Shown here in pieces: positions 7,942-15,216 of a stretch of DNA of 17,924 nucleotides. Origin of the DNA: Candidatus Caldarchaeum sp. (GTDB taxonomy: Archaea; Thermoproteota; Nitrososphaeria_A; Caldarchaeales; Caldarchaeaceae). Below the pieces are notes generated by a model. That model searched no databases. It was not told where the DNA came from and saw nothing but the letters and a program-made list of their open reading frames with translations. Location: positions 1-17,924 of the forward strand of contig JANWZT010000011.1 in NCBI GenBank assembly GCA_025054515.1, given 5' to 3'. Each line of letters starts with the position of its first letter. Position 1 is the stretch's first letter. Position numbers and translations under genes: made by a program.

Positions 7942-9260
7942 CAGCGGAGCTCGAGCTCGAAAAGTTCACCGACGTAGTGGTCTCCTATGTCGACGACGAC
8001 GGCTACCCCATGAGCTATTCAACAACGGCGCGTAAACAAAACGGCAAGCTCGTATTAGAGAAGCCCACTTACCTCAAACCAAAGAAGCAGATGACGGTTT
8101 TGCTCAACCATATCACCCCGCTTCCGACAGGCGGCTACACCGACAGAAGATATCTCATGATGAAGGGAGAGGCCGAAATTCTTCAAGACAGGGTTGTTTT
8201 CACTCCCCGGAAATCCTATGGATGGGATGAAAAAACCAAGCCATTCTTCCAATACTGCGAAGAAAACGTTCCACAAGCAAAAAGTTATCTGAGAAAATTG
8301 AGCGAAAGCGTCGGCAGAGAGGTAAAGGCCCGTCTTCCAACCCTCCAGCTTCTGTTCAGGGCGACGCGTTTTCCGTTCTTGTCCGCTACCGCTGCCCCCG
8401 TGCTCATCGGCGTCGGCTCGGCGACCTATCTCGGATATTTCGATTTTCTGCTTTTCATACTCACCATAGTCGGCGCCAGCCTCATCCACCTCGGGCTCAA
8501 CACCGCCAACGACTATTTCGACTCGAAACTCGGAGCCGATGAGAAAAACATCCAGCCCACGCCGTTCAGCGGCGGCTCGAGAATTATCCAATACGGCCTC
8601 CTCACATCACGACAGGTAGCGACCATGTCTGCCCTATTTTATGCGGTAGCGCTCGTCATCGGACTCTACCTCGCCTTCACCCGTGGCCTCATACCTATTC
8701 TGACGTTGATGGCCTTAGGTGTCTTTATCAGCTATGCCTACACGGCCCCACCTTTCAAATTGGCTTACCGCGGCGTCGGAGAGATTGCTGTGGGAGTTGG
8801 GTTCGGGCCCGTAATAGTTCTCGGAAGCCACTTTGTTCAAACACAGCAGTTCACGGCTGAAGCGGTGTTGGCGTCCATACCGATAGGCATCTTCATCGCC
8901 CTCATTCTATTCATTAACGAAATTCCCGATTCCCCCTACGACGCAGCCGCAGGAAAGCGAACGCTGGTAACAAGGTTGAACAAAGCCCAAGTCCTCAACA
9001 TCTACAAAATCCTGCTGGGAATAGCCTACGCACTGATAGTCGCCTCCGTCCTACTCCAGTTGGCATCTCCGACCGCGTTGATAGCTTTGATCACGATTCC
9101 CCGGGCGGTTAAAGCAGTGAAACTCGTGGACCAAACATACGGCAACCCGTATCTGATGATTCCCGCTCTCGCTTCCAACATTCAGGTAGCGACCTTTACA
9201 GGTTTTCTCCATGCTGCCGGGTTCTTCGCGTGGGCGGTAATTCAGCTGTTCGCGCGGTAA
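7938..9260 (+). CDS. Split-barrel-like domain fused to UbiA/MenA-type prenyltransferase
   Basis: Predicted membrane enzyme of 440 residues. Residues 1-125 are soluble and resemble a flavin split barrel (VVVSYVDDDGYPMSYST at 13-29, then LMMKGEAEILQDRVVF). Residues 140-440 are a UbiA-family prenyltransferase with eight to nine membrane helices. The first Asp-rich motif is NTANDYFD (188-195) and the second is NEIPDSPYD (327-335), followed by GKRTLVTRLN. The SGGSR stretch and YRGVGEIAVGVGFGPV are most like MenA, which attaches a polyprenyl chain to dihydroxynaphthoate in menaquinone synthesis. Another aromatic acceptor is possible. I chose ATG 7938: GAGGTG lies six bases upstream and it forms an ATGA overlap; GTG 7929 is an in-frame alternative. 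The fusion is unusual. Confidence 0.85.
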   Translation: MTAELELEKFTDVVVSYVDDDGYPMSYSTTARKQNGKLVLEKPTYLKPKKQMTVLLNHITPLPTGGYTDRRYLMMKGEAEILQDRVVFTPRKSYGWDEKTKPFFQYCEENVPQAKSYLRKLSESVGREVKARLPTLQLLFRATRFPFLSATAAPVLIGVGSATYLGYFDFLLFILTIVGASLIHLGLNTANDYFDSKLGADEKNIQPTPFSGGSRIIQYGLLTSRQVATMSALFYAVALVIGLYLAFTRGLIPILTLMALGVFISYAYTAPPFKLAYRGVGEIAVGVGFGPVIVLGSHFVQTQQFTAEAVLASIPIGIFIALILFINEIPDSPYDAAAGKRTLVTRLNKAQVLNIYKILLGIAYALIVASVLLQLASPTALIALITIPRAVKAVKLVDQTYGNPYLMIPALASNIQVATFTGFLHAAGFFAWAVIQLFAR

Positions 9261-9265
9261 CAAAG

Positions 9266-9273
9266 ATTAAAAT
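9266..9273 (+). promoter_or_regulatory. TATA-like element of the carbamoyltransferase operon
   Basis: ATTAAAAT begins 33 bases before the ATG at 9299 and is the only AT-rich block in the 38-base gap. The spacing equals that seen for atpA and favours ATG 9299 over the longer in-frame extension from GTG 9230, which would run back into the prenyltransferase gene. Confidence 0.5.
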
Positions 9274-9298
9274 CCACGCTTTACGACGGAAAGCCGAT

Positions 9299-10375
9299 AT
9301 GGCGAAACGAAAGGTTGCAGGAAAACCAGCATATGTTGGCTCTTTACGTGGCAAAGATTTCCTCAACACCAACGACTTTACACAAGAGGAAATCAACAAT
9401 ATTTTGAAGGCCGCCCGAGACCTTCGCGACAGATTCAAGGCCCGCAAGCCGACTGAGTTTTTAAAAGGCCAGACGCTCTTTATGCTCTTCTATAACCGAT
9501 CGCTGAGAACACGCAATTCTTTTGAAGCGGGGATATACCAGCTTGGAGGACACGCCCATTTCCTCAGCCCATCCGATGTCTACACCCCGACACTTCCCGA
9601 GGACATGATACCGTATCAGACGGAATCGATAGCAGATGTCGCGAGGGTTCTCAGCACCTACGGCGACGCCATAGCCGTTAGAATATACGGCGACGCGGCG
9701 AAATGGCACATCGGAAGAGGCCACAAAGTCATCCAAGAATTCGCGAAATGGAGCACCATCCCCGTCTTGAACATGGAAGACGACATCTACCATCCGTTCC
9801 AAGCCCTGGCCGATATGATGGCTATCACCGACGTCGCACCAAAACCAAAAGGAAAGAAATTCGTCGTATCATACGCTTACTCCGGCGGCCTCAAACCGCT
9901 CGCGGTGCCGCAGAGCTGCATCCTCATCGGAACACAGTTCGGAATGGATGTGGTTCTGGCACATCCGCGGGGCTTCGAGCTTGAAGATTACGTCATCGAT
10001 GCATGCAGGAAAAATGTGGAACGATACGGCGGCTCCTTCACGATAACACATGACATGAAAGAAGCTTTTGAAGGGGCCGACTTTGTCTATCCCAAGGCTT
10101 GGTCACCGAAAAAATTCTTCCCGCCCTACAATAGCTTCGTCGACAAGGAAGGCGCGACCAAATATCAGGACGAGTTCAAGAGCTGGATAACAACTCCCGA
10201 GCTGATGGATTTGACCAACAAAGGCAAGTACATGCACTGCGGGCCGGCTGACAGAGGGCAGGAGGTTGTGGACGAAGTCATCGACAGCCCCGACTATTCC
10301 CTGTATTTCAAGCAGGCGGAAAACAGGCTTCATGTCCAGAAAGCGGTAATGTCGATGACGATGGGAAAAAGATGA
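9299..10375 (+). CDS. Knotted-type carbamoyltransferase (AOTCase/SOTCase/YgeW clade), copy 1
   Basis: Transfers a carbamoyl group between carbamoyl phosphate and an amino acceptor, or runs in reverse as a phosphorolysis. The 358 residues carry the carbamoyl-phosphate motif SLRTR (68-72, usually STRTR), HPFQ (165-168) and HCGPADRGQEV (313 on; ornithine enzymes have HCLP). The segment YAYSGGLKPLAVPQS (192-206) matches the proline-rich loop that forms the knot in N-acetyl- and N-succinylornithine carbamoyltransferases and in YgeW. The ornithine-specific SMG motif is absent; WSP stands there (268-270). It is therefore unlikely to be plain ArgF. It heads an operon with two PLP enzymes and carbamate kinase, favouring a catabolic, carbamoyl-phosphate-yielding direction, but the acceptor is unknown. 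It overlaps the next gene by ATGA. Confidence 0.9.
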   Translation: MAKRKVAGKPAYVGSLRGKDFLNTNDFTQEEINNILKAARDLRDRFKARKPTEFLKGQTLFMLFYNRSLRTRNSFEAGIYQLGGHAHFLSPSDVYTPTLPEDMIPYQTESIADVARVLSTYGDAIAVRIYGDAAKWHIGRGHKVIQEFAKWSTIPVLNMEDDIYHPFQALADMMAITDVAPKPKGKKFVVSYAYSGGLKPLAVPQSCILIGTQFGMDVVLAHPRGFELEDYVIDACRKNVERYGGSFTITHDMKEAFEGADFVYPKAWSPKKFFPPYNSFVDKEGATKYQDEFKSWITTPELMDLTNKGKYMHCGPADRGQEVVDEVIDSPDYSLYFKQAENRLHVQKAVMSMTMGKR

Positions 10376-11400
10376 AAACAGGCGAAGATATCCTCGAGAT
10401 CATCGGGAATACCCCGCTTCTCCGGCTGCGGAACATCGAAAAACAAGCCGGCATAGAGGCGGAACTTTGGGCTAAGCTCGAGTTCTACAACCCTTCGGGA
10501 AGCCTCAAAGACAGGATATACCGCGAAATGATTACGAAGGCCATCGAAAGAGGAGACCTGAAGCCGGGGATGGAAATTCTTGAAGTGTCGACTGGTAACG
10601 CGGGGATTGCATGTGCGTTCGTCGGCAGTCATCTGGGATATAAGGTCACAATCGTCATGCCTGAGGGCATGAGTGAGGAGAGGAAACAGCTGATAAAGGC
10701 TTTCGGGGGTCAGTTGGTTTTCACTCCCGGAGCGGAAAGCGACGTCGACATTAGCTTGAGGAAGGCCGAGGAGATGATGAAGAAGAACCCGGGCAGATAC
10801 TGGTTTCCCAACCAGTTCACCAACCCTGACAACGTCCAAGCACACATCAAGACCACGGGCCCAGAAATTTGGGAGCAGACCAAAGGCGCCGTCGATTGTT
10901 TTGTGATGTCTCAGGGGAGCGGCGGAACGGTTTCAGGTGTTGGAAAATATTTGAAGCAGAAAAAACCCGGAGTGAAAATTTACACCGTCGAACCTTCTGA
11001 GGCCCCGATCATCAGCGAAGGAAAATGGGGCTCACACAAAATCGAAGGCATCGGAGACGGATTCATCCCTCAAAACCTCGACCTCTCCATATGCGACGGT
11101 GTCGTCACGACCACCTCGAACGAAGCCATCGAAACCGCCAGACAGCTCGCCCGCCTCGAAGGAATCTTTGGCGGAATTTCCTCGGGATGCAACGTTGCAG
11201 CAGCCGTCAAAGTGGCCAAAAAACACAGAAATCTGCGAAAAATCGTAACACTCATTTGCGACTCGGGAAACAGATATCTTTCGACGGAGCTTTACGGGCC
11301 GGGTAAGAAAGCCGAAATTCCAGAAAGAGAGCATCCGCTCGACGAATACACTTTGAAGATGCGTGAAAAACACGCGGCGAGGCTTGAAATAATTAGGTGA
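10372..11400 (+). CDS. Cysteine-synthase-like PLP enzyme (fold type II)
   Basis: Predicted cytosolic PLP enzyme of 342 residues, close in pattern to O-acetylserine/O-phosphoserine sulfhydrylases. Lys46 in NPSGSLKDR is the Schiff-base lysine, STGNAG (73-78) binds the substrate carboxylate, GSGGT (182-186) holds the PLP phosphate, and the end has SSG plus DSGNRYLST (297-305). These features support a beta-replacement or beta-elimination reaction. Alone it would be called cysteine synthase. Inside an operon with a YgeW-like carbamoyltransferase and carbamate kinase it might instead make or break a 2,3-diaminopropionate-like or other beta-substituted alanine, which is inference. The ATG overlaps the carbamoyltransferase stop (ATGA), so the two are translationally coupled. 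The GGTGA that ends this gene may serve as ribosome site for the next. Confidence 0.9.
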   Translation: MKTGEDILEIIGNTPLLRLRNIEKQAGIEAELWAKLEFYNPSGSLKDRIYREMITKAIERGDLKPGMEILEVSTGNAGIACAFVGSHLGYKVTIVMPEGMSEERKQLIKAFGGQLVFTPGAESDVDISLRKAEEMMKKNPGRYWFPNQFTNPDNVQAHIKTTGPEIWEQTKGAVDCFVMSQGSGGTVSGVGKYLKQKKPGVKIYTVEPSEAPIISEGKWGSHKIEGIGDGFIPQNLDLSICDGVVTTTSNEAIETARQLARLEGIFGGISSGCNVAAAVKVAKKHRNLRKIVTLICDSGNRYLSTELYGPGKKAEIPEREHPLDEYTLKMREKHAARLEIIR

Positions 11401-11406
11401 ACAGAA

Positions 11407-11904
11407 ATACCATCGTTATCCGCTGATGAATCGAAGGGAATCATCGTCGACACCTACCTCGGAGGCCGTGTCTTAGTTCTTTCCGCGAGGTTGGTTGGTG
11501 AGATGCGTAGGCTTCTGGCCGGCTCGACGTCGACTTCAGCCGCCGACGCTCTTCTCTGGCATTTCGGAAAACGCTACGGGATTGCGTTGTCGAGAAAAGC
11601 CTCTGAGATGACGAAAACCGCGGTTGAAGGCATGAACCTGCTCGTTACCGGGGCGCAGAAATCGGGATGGGGGATGATCTCTGTCCAGAATAGGCTGGAT
11701 TCAGACGGAACGGTTGAAGTTGTCTTCGAAAACTGTGCGTTCTGCGAAGGCATTCACGATGAAAAGGGCCCGTCCTGTTATTTTTTGGCGGGGATTTTGT
11801 CCGGGATCGCGGAAGTTCTGTTTGGCGATGGATATTCAGCCCGTGAAACAAAGTGCAAGGCAGTCCGAGGGGATTTGTGCAGTTTTCTGGTTGCGCGTTT
11901 TTAG
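11407..11904 (+). CDS. V4R-domain protein, probable non-canonical AUA start
   Basis: Small predicted soluble protein with the V4R (4-vinyl reductase) domain, a ligand- or metal-binding module. Conserved cysteines appear as NCAFC, then PSCYFLAGILSG, then ETKCKAVRGDLCSFLV at the end. The first ordinary start codon is TTG at 11491, giving 137 residues. However, the frame stays open back to 11401 and reads ESKGIIVDTYLGGRVLVLSA, which looks like the N-terminal strand of such domains. ATA at 11407 lies six bases after GGTGA (11396-11400) and would give 165 residues, a normal single-domain length. I favour that start, but an ATG-to-ATA sequence error or TTG initiation are alternatives. The function is unknown; a small-molecule sensor for the operon is possible. 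Confidence 0.78.
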   Translation: MPSLSADESKGIIVDTYLGGRVLVLSARLVGEMRRLLAGSTSTSAADALLWHFGKRYGIALSRKASEMTKTAVEGMNLLVTGAQKSGWGMISVQNRLDSDGTVEVVFENCAFCEGIHDEKGPSCYFLAGILSGIAEVLFGDGYSARETKCKAVRGDLCSFLVARF

Positions 11905-11930
11905 CGGTGTTCTCCTTGTTTGTCGAAAAG

Positions 11931-13157
11931 ATGATCTGCTCCCGATGCGGCGAAGCCTATGACCCATTTTCCAACCCGTTGATGTGCAGAAAAAACGACA
12001 TGGGCCGTCTCGACATCTACTACGACTACGACAAAGTCGCTGAATCCTTCACCCGCGCCAACTTAAGCAAACGCCCGCCGAAAGGAGTCTGGAGGTTCTG
12101 GGAGCTGATGCCCGTCGATCCAAAACATTCTTCTCCTCTTTCCGAAGGTAACACGCCGCTGATACAAGCCAGTCGGCTGGGCCGCGAGATCGGGTTGAAG
12201 AACTTGTTGCTCAAAGACGAAACACGCAACCCTACTGCTTCGTTTAAAGACCGGGCGATGTCGGTTGGAGCGGCCAAGGCCTTCGAAATAGGCCGGAAGG
12301 AGGTGGTTATTGCTTCGAGCGGCAACGCCGCCTCTTCGCTGGCGGCCTACAGCGCCTCCCTCGGTCTTCGCTGCACGGCTTTCGTGCCGGAGGATGTCGC
12401 GATGGGGAAGGCTTCGCAGCTGCTGCTTTACGGCGCCCGCGTCGTCAGGGTGAAGCAGGTTGCGGAAGGACGTGACCCGACGGTCGAGCTGATGCTTCAG
12501 ACCGTGAAAGAGCTGGGATGGTATCCCTGTCCAAGCTTCGGACCCTTCAACCCCTACCAAGTCGAAGGCCCGAAAACGATCGTCTACGAAACAGTCGAAC
12601 AACTAAACTGGCGGCCACCCGACTTCATCCTGATTCCGACAGGCTCCGGCTGCCTAACCACGGGCATTTGGAAAGGCCTCAAAGACCTCAAAACCCTCGG
12701 CCTCTTGAACGAATATCCAAAACTCGTCCCCGTCCAACCTCAGGGAAACATGGCCCTCGTGAAGGCCATCAAAGAAGGAAGGAAATTCGAGGAGATCGAG
12801 CCGGAAAAATGGCCCAAATCAATTGCTTCGGGCCTTCTCGACCCCTTTCCTTGGGATGGGGATGCTGCGTTGGAAGGGGTGAGGACGACCGGCGGCACGG
12901 GCGAAGCTGTTTCGGAGGAGGAGATAAGGGAGTCGATGAACAAGCTGGCGAAGCATGAAGGAGTTTTCGCCGAAGCTTCGGGAGCTGTCGGAATCGCTGC
13001 AGCCGAAAAACTCCGCAACCAAGGCGTAATCGACGCATCCGACACAGTCGTCGTACTGGTCACCGGTTCGGGCCTCAAAGAACCGGAAAAAATCACCGCA
13101 GAAGCCAAAATACCGCTCATTCCCCCAGATATTCAACAGCTCCGTAAACTGCTCTAA
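11931..13157 (+). CDS. Threonine-synthase-like PLP enzyme (fold type II)
   Basis: PLP enzyme of 408 residues that most resembles threonine synthase, which converts O-phosphohomoserine to threonine. Lys106 in NPTASFKDRAM is the PLP lysine, SSGNAA (129-134) contacts substrate, PTGSGC binds phosphate, and TTGGTGEAVSEEEI is typical of the family. The N-terminal zinc ribbon is degenerate: CSRC and a single MCRKND give three of four expected cysteines. A diaminopropionate ammonia-lyase- or dehydratase-type reaction cannot be excluded, since the operon resembles ygeW-ygeX loci. ATG 11931 is chosen because it begins the zinc ribbon; an in-frame TTG at 11916 has GGTG six bases upstream and is a real alternative. 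Carbamate kinase follows after 49 bases. Confidence 0.85.
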   Translation: MICSRCGEAYDPFSNPLMCRKNDMGRLDIYYDYDKVAESFTRANLSKRPPKGVWRFWELMPVDPKHSSPLSEGNTPLIQASRLGREIGLKNLLLKDETRNPTASFKDRAMSVGAAKAFEIGRKEVVIASSGNAASSLAAYSASLGLRCTAFVPEDVAMGKASQLLLYGARVVRVKQVAEGRDPTVELMLQTVKELGWYPCPSFGPFNPYQVEGPKTIVYETVEQLNWRPPDFILIPTGSGCLTTGIWKGLKDLKTLGLLNEYPKLVPVQPQGNMALVKAIKEGRKFEEIEPEKWPKSIASGLLDPFPWDGDAALEGVRTTGGTGEAVSEEEIRESMNKLAKHEGVFAEASGAVGIAAAEKLRNQGVIDASDTVVVLVTGSGLKEPEKITAEAKIPLIPPDIQQLRKLL

Positions 13158-13178
13158 CTTAATCGATGCGTTTGAGGT

Positions 13179-13186
13179 TTTTATAA
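13179..13186 (+). promoter_or_regulatory. TATA box of carbamate kinase (leaderless promoter)
   Basis: TTTTATAA begins 28 bases before the ATG at 13207 but only 16 bases before the in-frame ATG at 13195. The spacing therefore selects 13207 as the start and indicates that the kinase can be transcribed separately from the genes upstream. Confidence 0.65.
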
Positions 13187-13206
13187 CGGGCGAAATGACA
13201 AGGGAC

Positions 13207-14163
13207 ATGGTTAGCGGAGAGCTCATCGTTGTTGCTCTCGGCGGCAACGCCTTGCTTCGTAGGGGCGACAAAGGTTCTTTCGAGGAACAGTACAGAAACG
13301 TACAGGAAGCGGCCAAGTATTTGGCGGACATCGTCGAAGCAGGCCACAAACTGGTGATAACCCATGGAAACGGCCCGCAAGTGGGCGCGACGCTTCTAAG
13401 ACACGACGCAGGCCAGAAAATCCACGACATCCCAGCCTTCCCGATGGACGCGTGCGGAGCCGAAACACAAGGTTTCATCGGCTACGTCATCCAGCAGAAC
13501 CTGCGGAACGAGCTGAAACGCCGCGGACTCGACAAATACGTCATCACCGTCATCACAAGGGTCATCGTGGACAAAGACGACCCCGCCTTCAAAAACCCGA
13601 CCAAACCTATCGGCCCCTTCTACAAAAAAGACGACATGGAGAAAATCAAGGCCGAACATCCTGAATACATCTTCGTCGAAGACAAGGCCCGAGGAGGCTG
13701 GAGAAGGGTGGTTCCGTCACCCGACCCGAAAATCATAGCCGAAAGACATGCTATCAAAACGTTGGTCGACGCTGGTTTTATCGTCGTCGCCAGCGGAGGA
13801 GGGGGGATACCTATCATCGAGGAAAACGGTAGGGCATCGGGCGTTGAAGCGGTGATCGACAAAGACCTTGCCGGAGAAAAGCTGGCCGAACTCATCAAGG
13901 CCGACCGATTCATCATACTAACCGACGTGGACGGCGCCTACCTCAACTTCGGAAAACCAGACCAGAAAAAACTTGAAAAAGTAACGGCTGCAGAAGCGAG
14001 AAAATATCTCGAACAGGGCCATTTCGGCTCCGGCTCGATGCTGCCCAAAGTCCTCGCATGCATAAGGTTCATCGAATCCGGGGGGAAAGAAGCGATCATA
14101 GCCGAATTATCTCAGCTGAAAGATGCGTTCGCCGGGAAAGCCGGCACGCATTTTGTAAAATAA
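13207..14163 (+). CDS. arcC: Carbamate kinase
   Basis: Catalyses the reversible reaction of carbamoyl phosphate with ADP to give ATP and carbamate, which decays to ammonia and CO2. The 318 residues carry the full family signature: ALGGNA (10-15), GNGPQVG (54-60), NPTKPIGPFY (130-139), GGWRRVVPSPDP (163-174), SGGGGIP (196-202), VIDKDLAG (216-223) and GSMLPKV (276-282). ATG 13207 gives the usual short tail before the first strand and fits the TATA box at 13179; ATG 13195 would add four residues. Flanking carbamoyltransferases on both strands imply that it harvests their carbamoyl phosphate for ATP, as in fermentative arginine or ureide breakdown. No arginine deiminase is in the window. Confidence 0.96.
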   Translation: MVSGELIVVALGGNALLRRGDKGSFEEQYRNVQEAAKYLADIVEAGHKLVITHGNGPQVGATLLRHDAGQKIHDIPAFPMDACGAETQGFIGYVIQQNLRNELKRRGLDKYVITVITRVIVDKDDPAFKNPTKPIGPFYKKDDMEKIKAEHPEYIFVEDKARGGWRRVVPSPDPKIIAERHAIKTLVDAGFIVVASGGGGIPIIEENGRASGVEAVIDKDLAGEKLAELIKADRFIILTDVDGAYLNFGKPDQKKLEKVTAAEARKYLEQGHFGSGSMLPKVLACIRFIESGGKEAIIAELSQLKDAFAGKAGTHFVK

Positions 14164-14169
14164 TTTTTT
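14164..14169 (+). terminator. T-run at the convergent gene junction
   Basis: Six consecutive T residues follow directly after the carbamate kinase stop, inside an AT-rich block (AATTTTTTAAATT) that separates the two converging genes by only four bases. Archaeal RNA polymerase often terminates at such T-runs without a hairpin. In the other direction the block reads as a shorter T/A mix, so termination there is less clear. Confidence 0.4.
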
Positions 14170-15187
14170 AAATTCTTCCGGCTACGAGAGCGAGTATCGC
14201 CGCTCTGACGTAAAGTAGGTTTTCGGCTTGATCGTAGATGACGCTCCGAGGACCGTCCATGACGTCGTCATCCGCCTCCTGCCCCCTGAAAACGGGTAGA
14301 ACATGTGTTACGATGCCATGCTTGGACATTAGATCCGTCAGCTCGCGGGTCAACTTCCAGTCTCTGTATTTGTTGTGAAGCTCGATTTCGCGTTCGCGGC
14401 CGAACCTGTTCATGCCCGTCATCACGCATTCGTGGCTCGCCCAGCTCCTCGGAAACACCGCGTCGGCCCCGGTTAAAGCCTCTCTATAGCTGTGTGAAAT
14501 GGTAAGGCTTCCTCCGCTTTCTTCGGCGTTTTTCTTCGCGAGCTTGACGAGGTTTTCGTCGATGTCGAAACCCGGCGGATAGGCGAGAACGACGTCCATT
14601 CCGAAACGTGTTGCAATCAGCATTTCGTCTTGGATGCTTCCCCAGCTTCTGACTTTGTCGCTGTAGGTCCACATCAGCACGTATTTTTTCTTCTCGACGC
14701 GGCCGAGTTTCTCTTTGAGCGTGTAGAGGTCTGTTATGGCTTGGCTGGGGTGGTACATGTCGTCGGCCATGTTGATGACGGGGATTTTCGCGTGCTCGGC
14801 GTATTCCCGGACTACGGCGTTGCCTCTTCCGTAGACGTAGTCGACGGCTGATTCGAGGATGCGGACGCCGAGGACGTGTCCAAGCCTTTCATACATTTTG
14901 GCTATGTCTTTGACGGATTCGCCTTCCGCGCCTCTGGTCGTGGCGAAGTCGATGAACTGGGCGTGGCCTCCGAGCATCGTGGCGGCCGCTTCAAAGCTCG
15001 CCCTCGTCCGTGTGCTGGTGTTGTAGAAAAGCATGAACATCGTCCGGTTTTTGAAAAGCTCTGGAACATGGCCGGACGCTCTTCCGATTTTGATGCTGCG
15101 GGCGAGCTCCATCGTGGCTGAAATTTCTTCAATGGTCCAGTCTTGGGATGAGATAAGGTCTTTCCCGAAAAGGTCTGTTAAGGTCAT
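14168..15187 (-). CDS. Diverged knotted-type carbamoyltransferase, copy 2 (YgeW-like)
   Basis: Carbamoyltransferase family protein of 339 residues, paralogous to the product of 9299-10375 (shared FMLFYN, LGGHA, RFGMDVVLAYPPGF, SGGS, RGQE and QAEN stretches). The carbamoyl-phosphate site is intact: STRTR (58-62) and HPSQ (146-149). The acceptor side differs: HCLP is HVLP (295-298), no SMG motif is present, and the proline-rich knot loop is replaced by DKVRSWGSIQDE (177-188). The acceptor is therefore probably unlike ornithine and unlike that of copy 1. It lies 24 bases downstream of a molybdenum hydroxylase gene but has its own TATA box, and its ATG fits leaderless initiation with no Shine-Dalgarno sequence. 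YgeW also lies beside xanthine dehydrogenase genes in Escherichia coli. Confidence 0.87.
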   Translation of the reverse strand: MTLTDLFGKDLISSQDWTIEEISATMELARSIKIGRASGHVPELFKNRTMFMLFYNTSTRTRASFEAAATMLGGHAQFIDFATTRGAEGESVKDIAKMYERLGHVLGVRILESAVDYVYGRGNAVVREYAEHAKIPVINMADDMYHPSQAITDLYTLKEKLGRVEKKKYVLMWTYSDKVRSWGSIQDEMLIATRFGMDVVLAYPPGFDIDENLVKLAKKNAEESGGSLTISHSYREALTGADAVFPRSWASHECVMTGMNRFGREREIELHNKYRDWKLTRELTDLMSKHGIVTHVLPVFRGQEADDDVMDGPRSVIYDQAENLLYVRAAILALVAGRI

Positions 15188-15208
15188 GATGGTTGTGGTG
15201 ATTGGAGT

Positions 15209-15216
15209 AATTTATA
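15209..15216 (-). promoter_or_regulatory. TATA box of carbamoyltransferase copy 2
   Basis: On the minus strand this reads TATAAATT, beginning 29 bases before the ATG at 15187 and overlapping the stop codon of the molybdopterin subunit gene. The spacing is the same as at 7439-7468, so a leaderless transcript starting at the ATG is expected in addition to any readthrough from upstream. Confidence 0.6.

Noticed and set aside
9299..14163. Classical arginine deiminase pathway (arcABC)
   Set aside because: Carbamate kinase and carbamoyltransferases are present, but no arginine deiminase is seen and both carbamoyltransferases lack ornithine-type SMG/HCLP motifs, so the arc label does not fit the locus as a whole.
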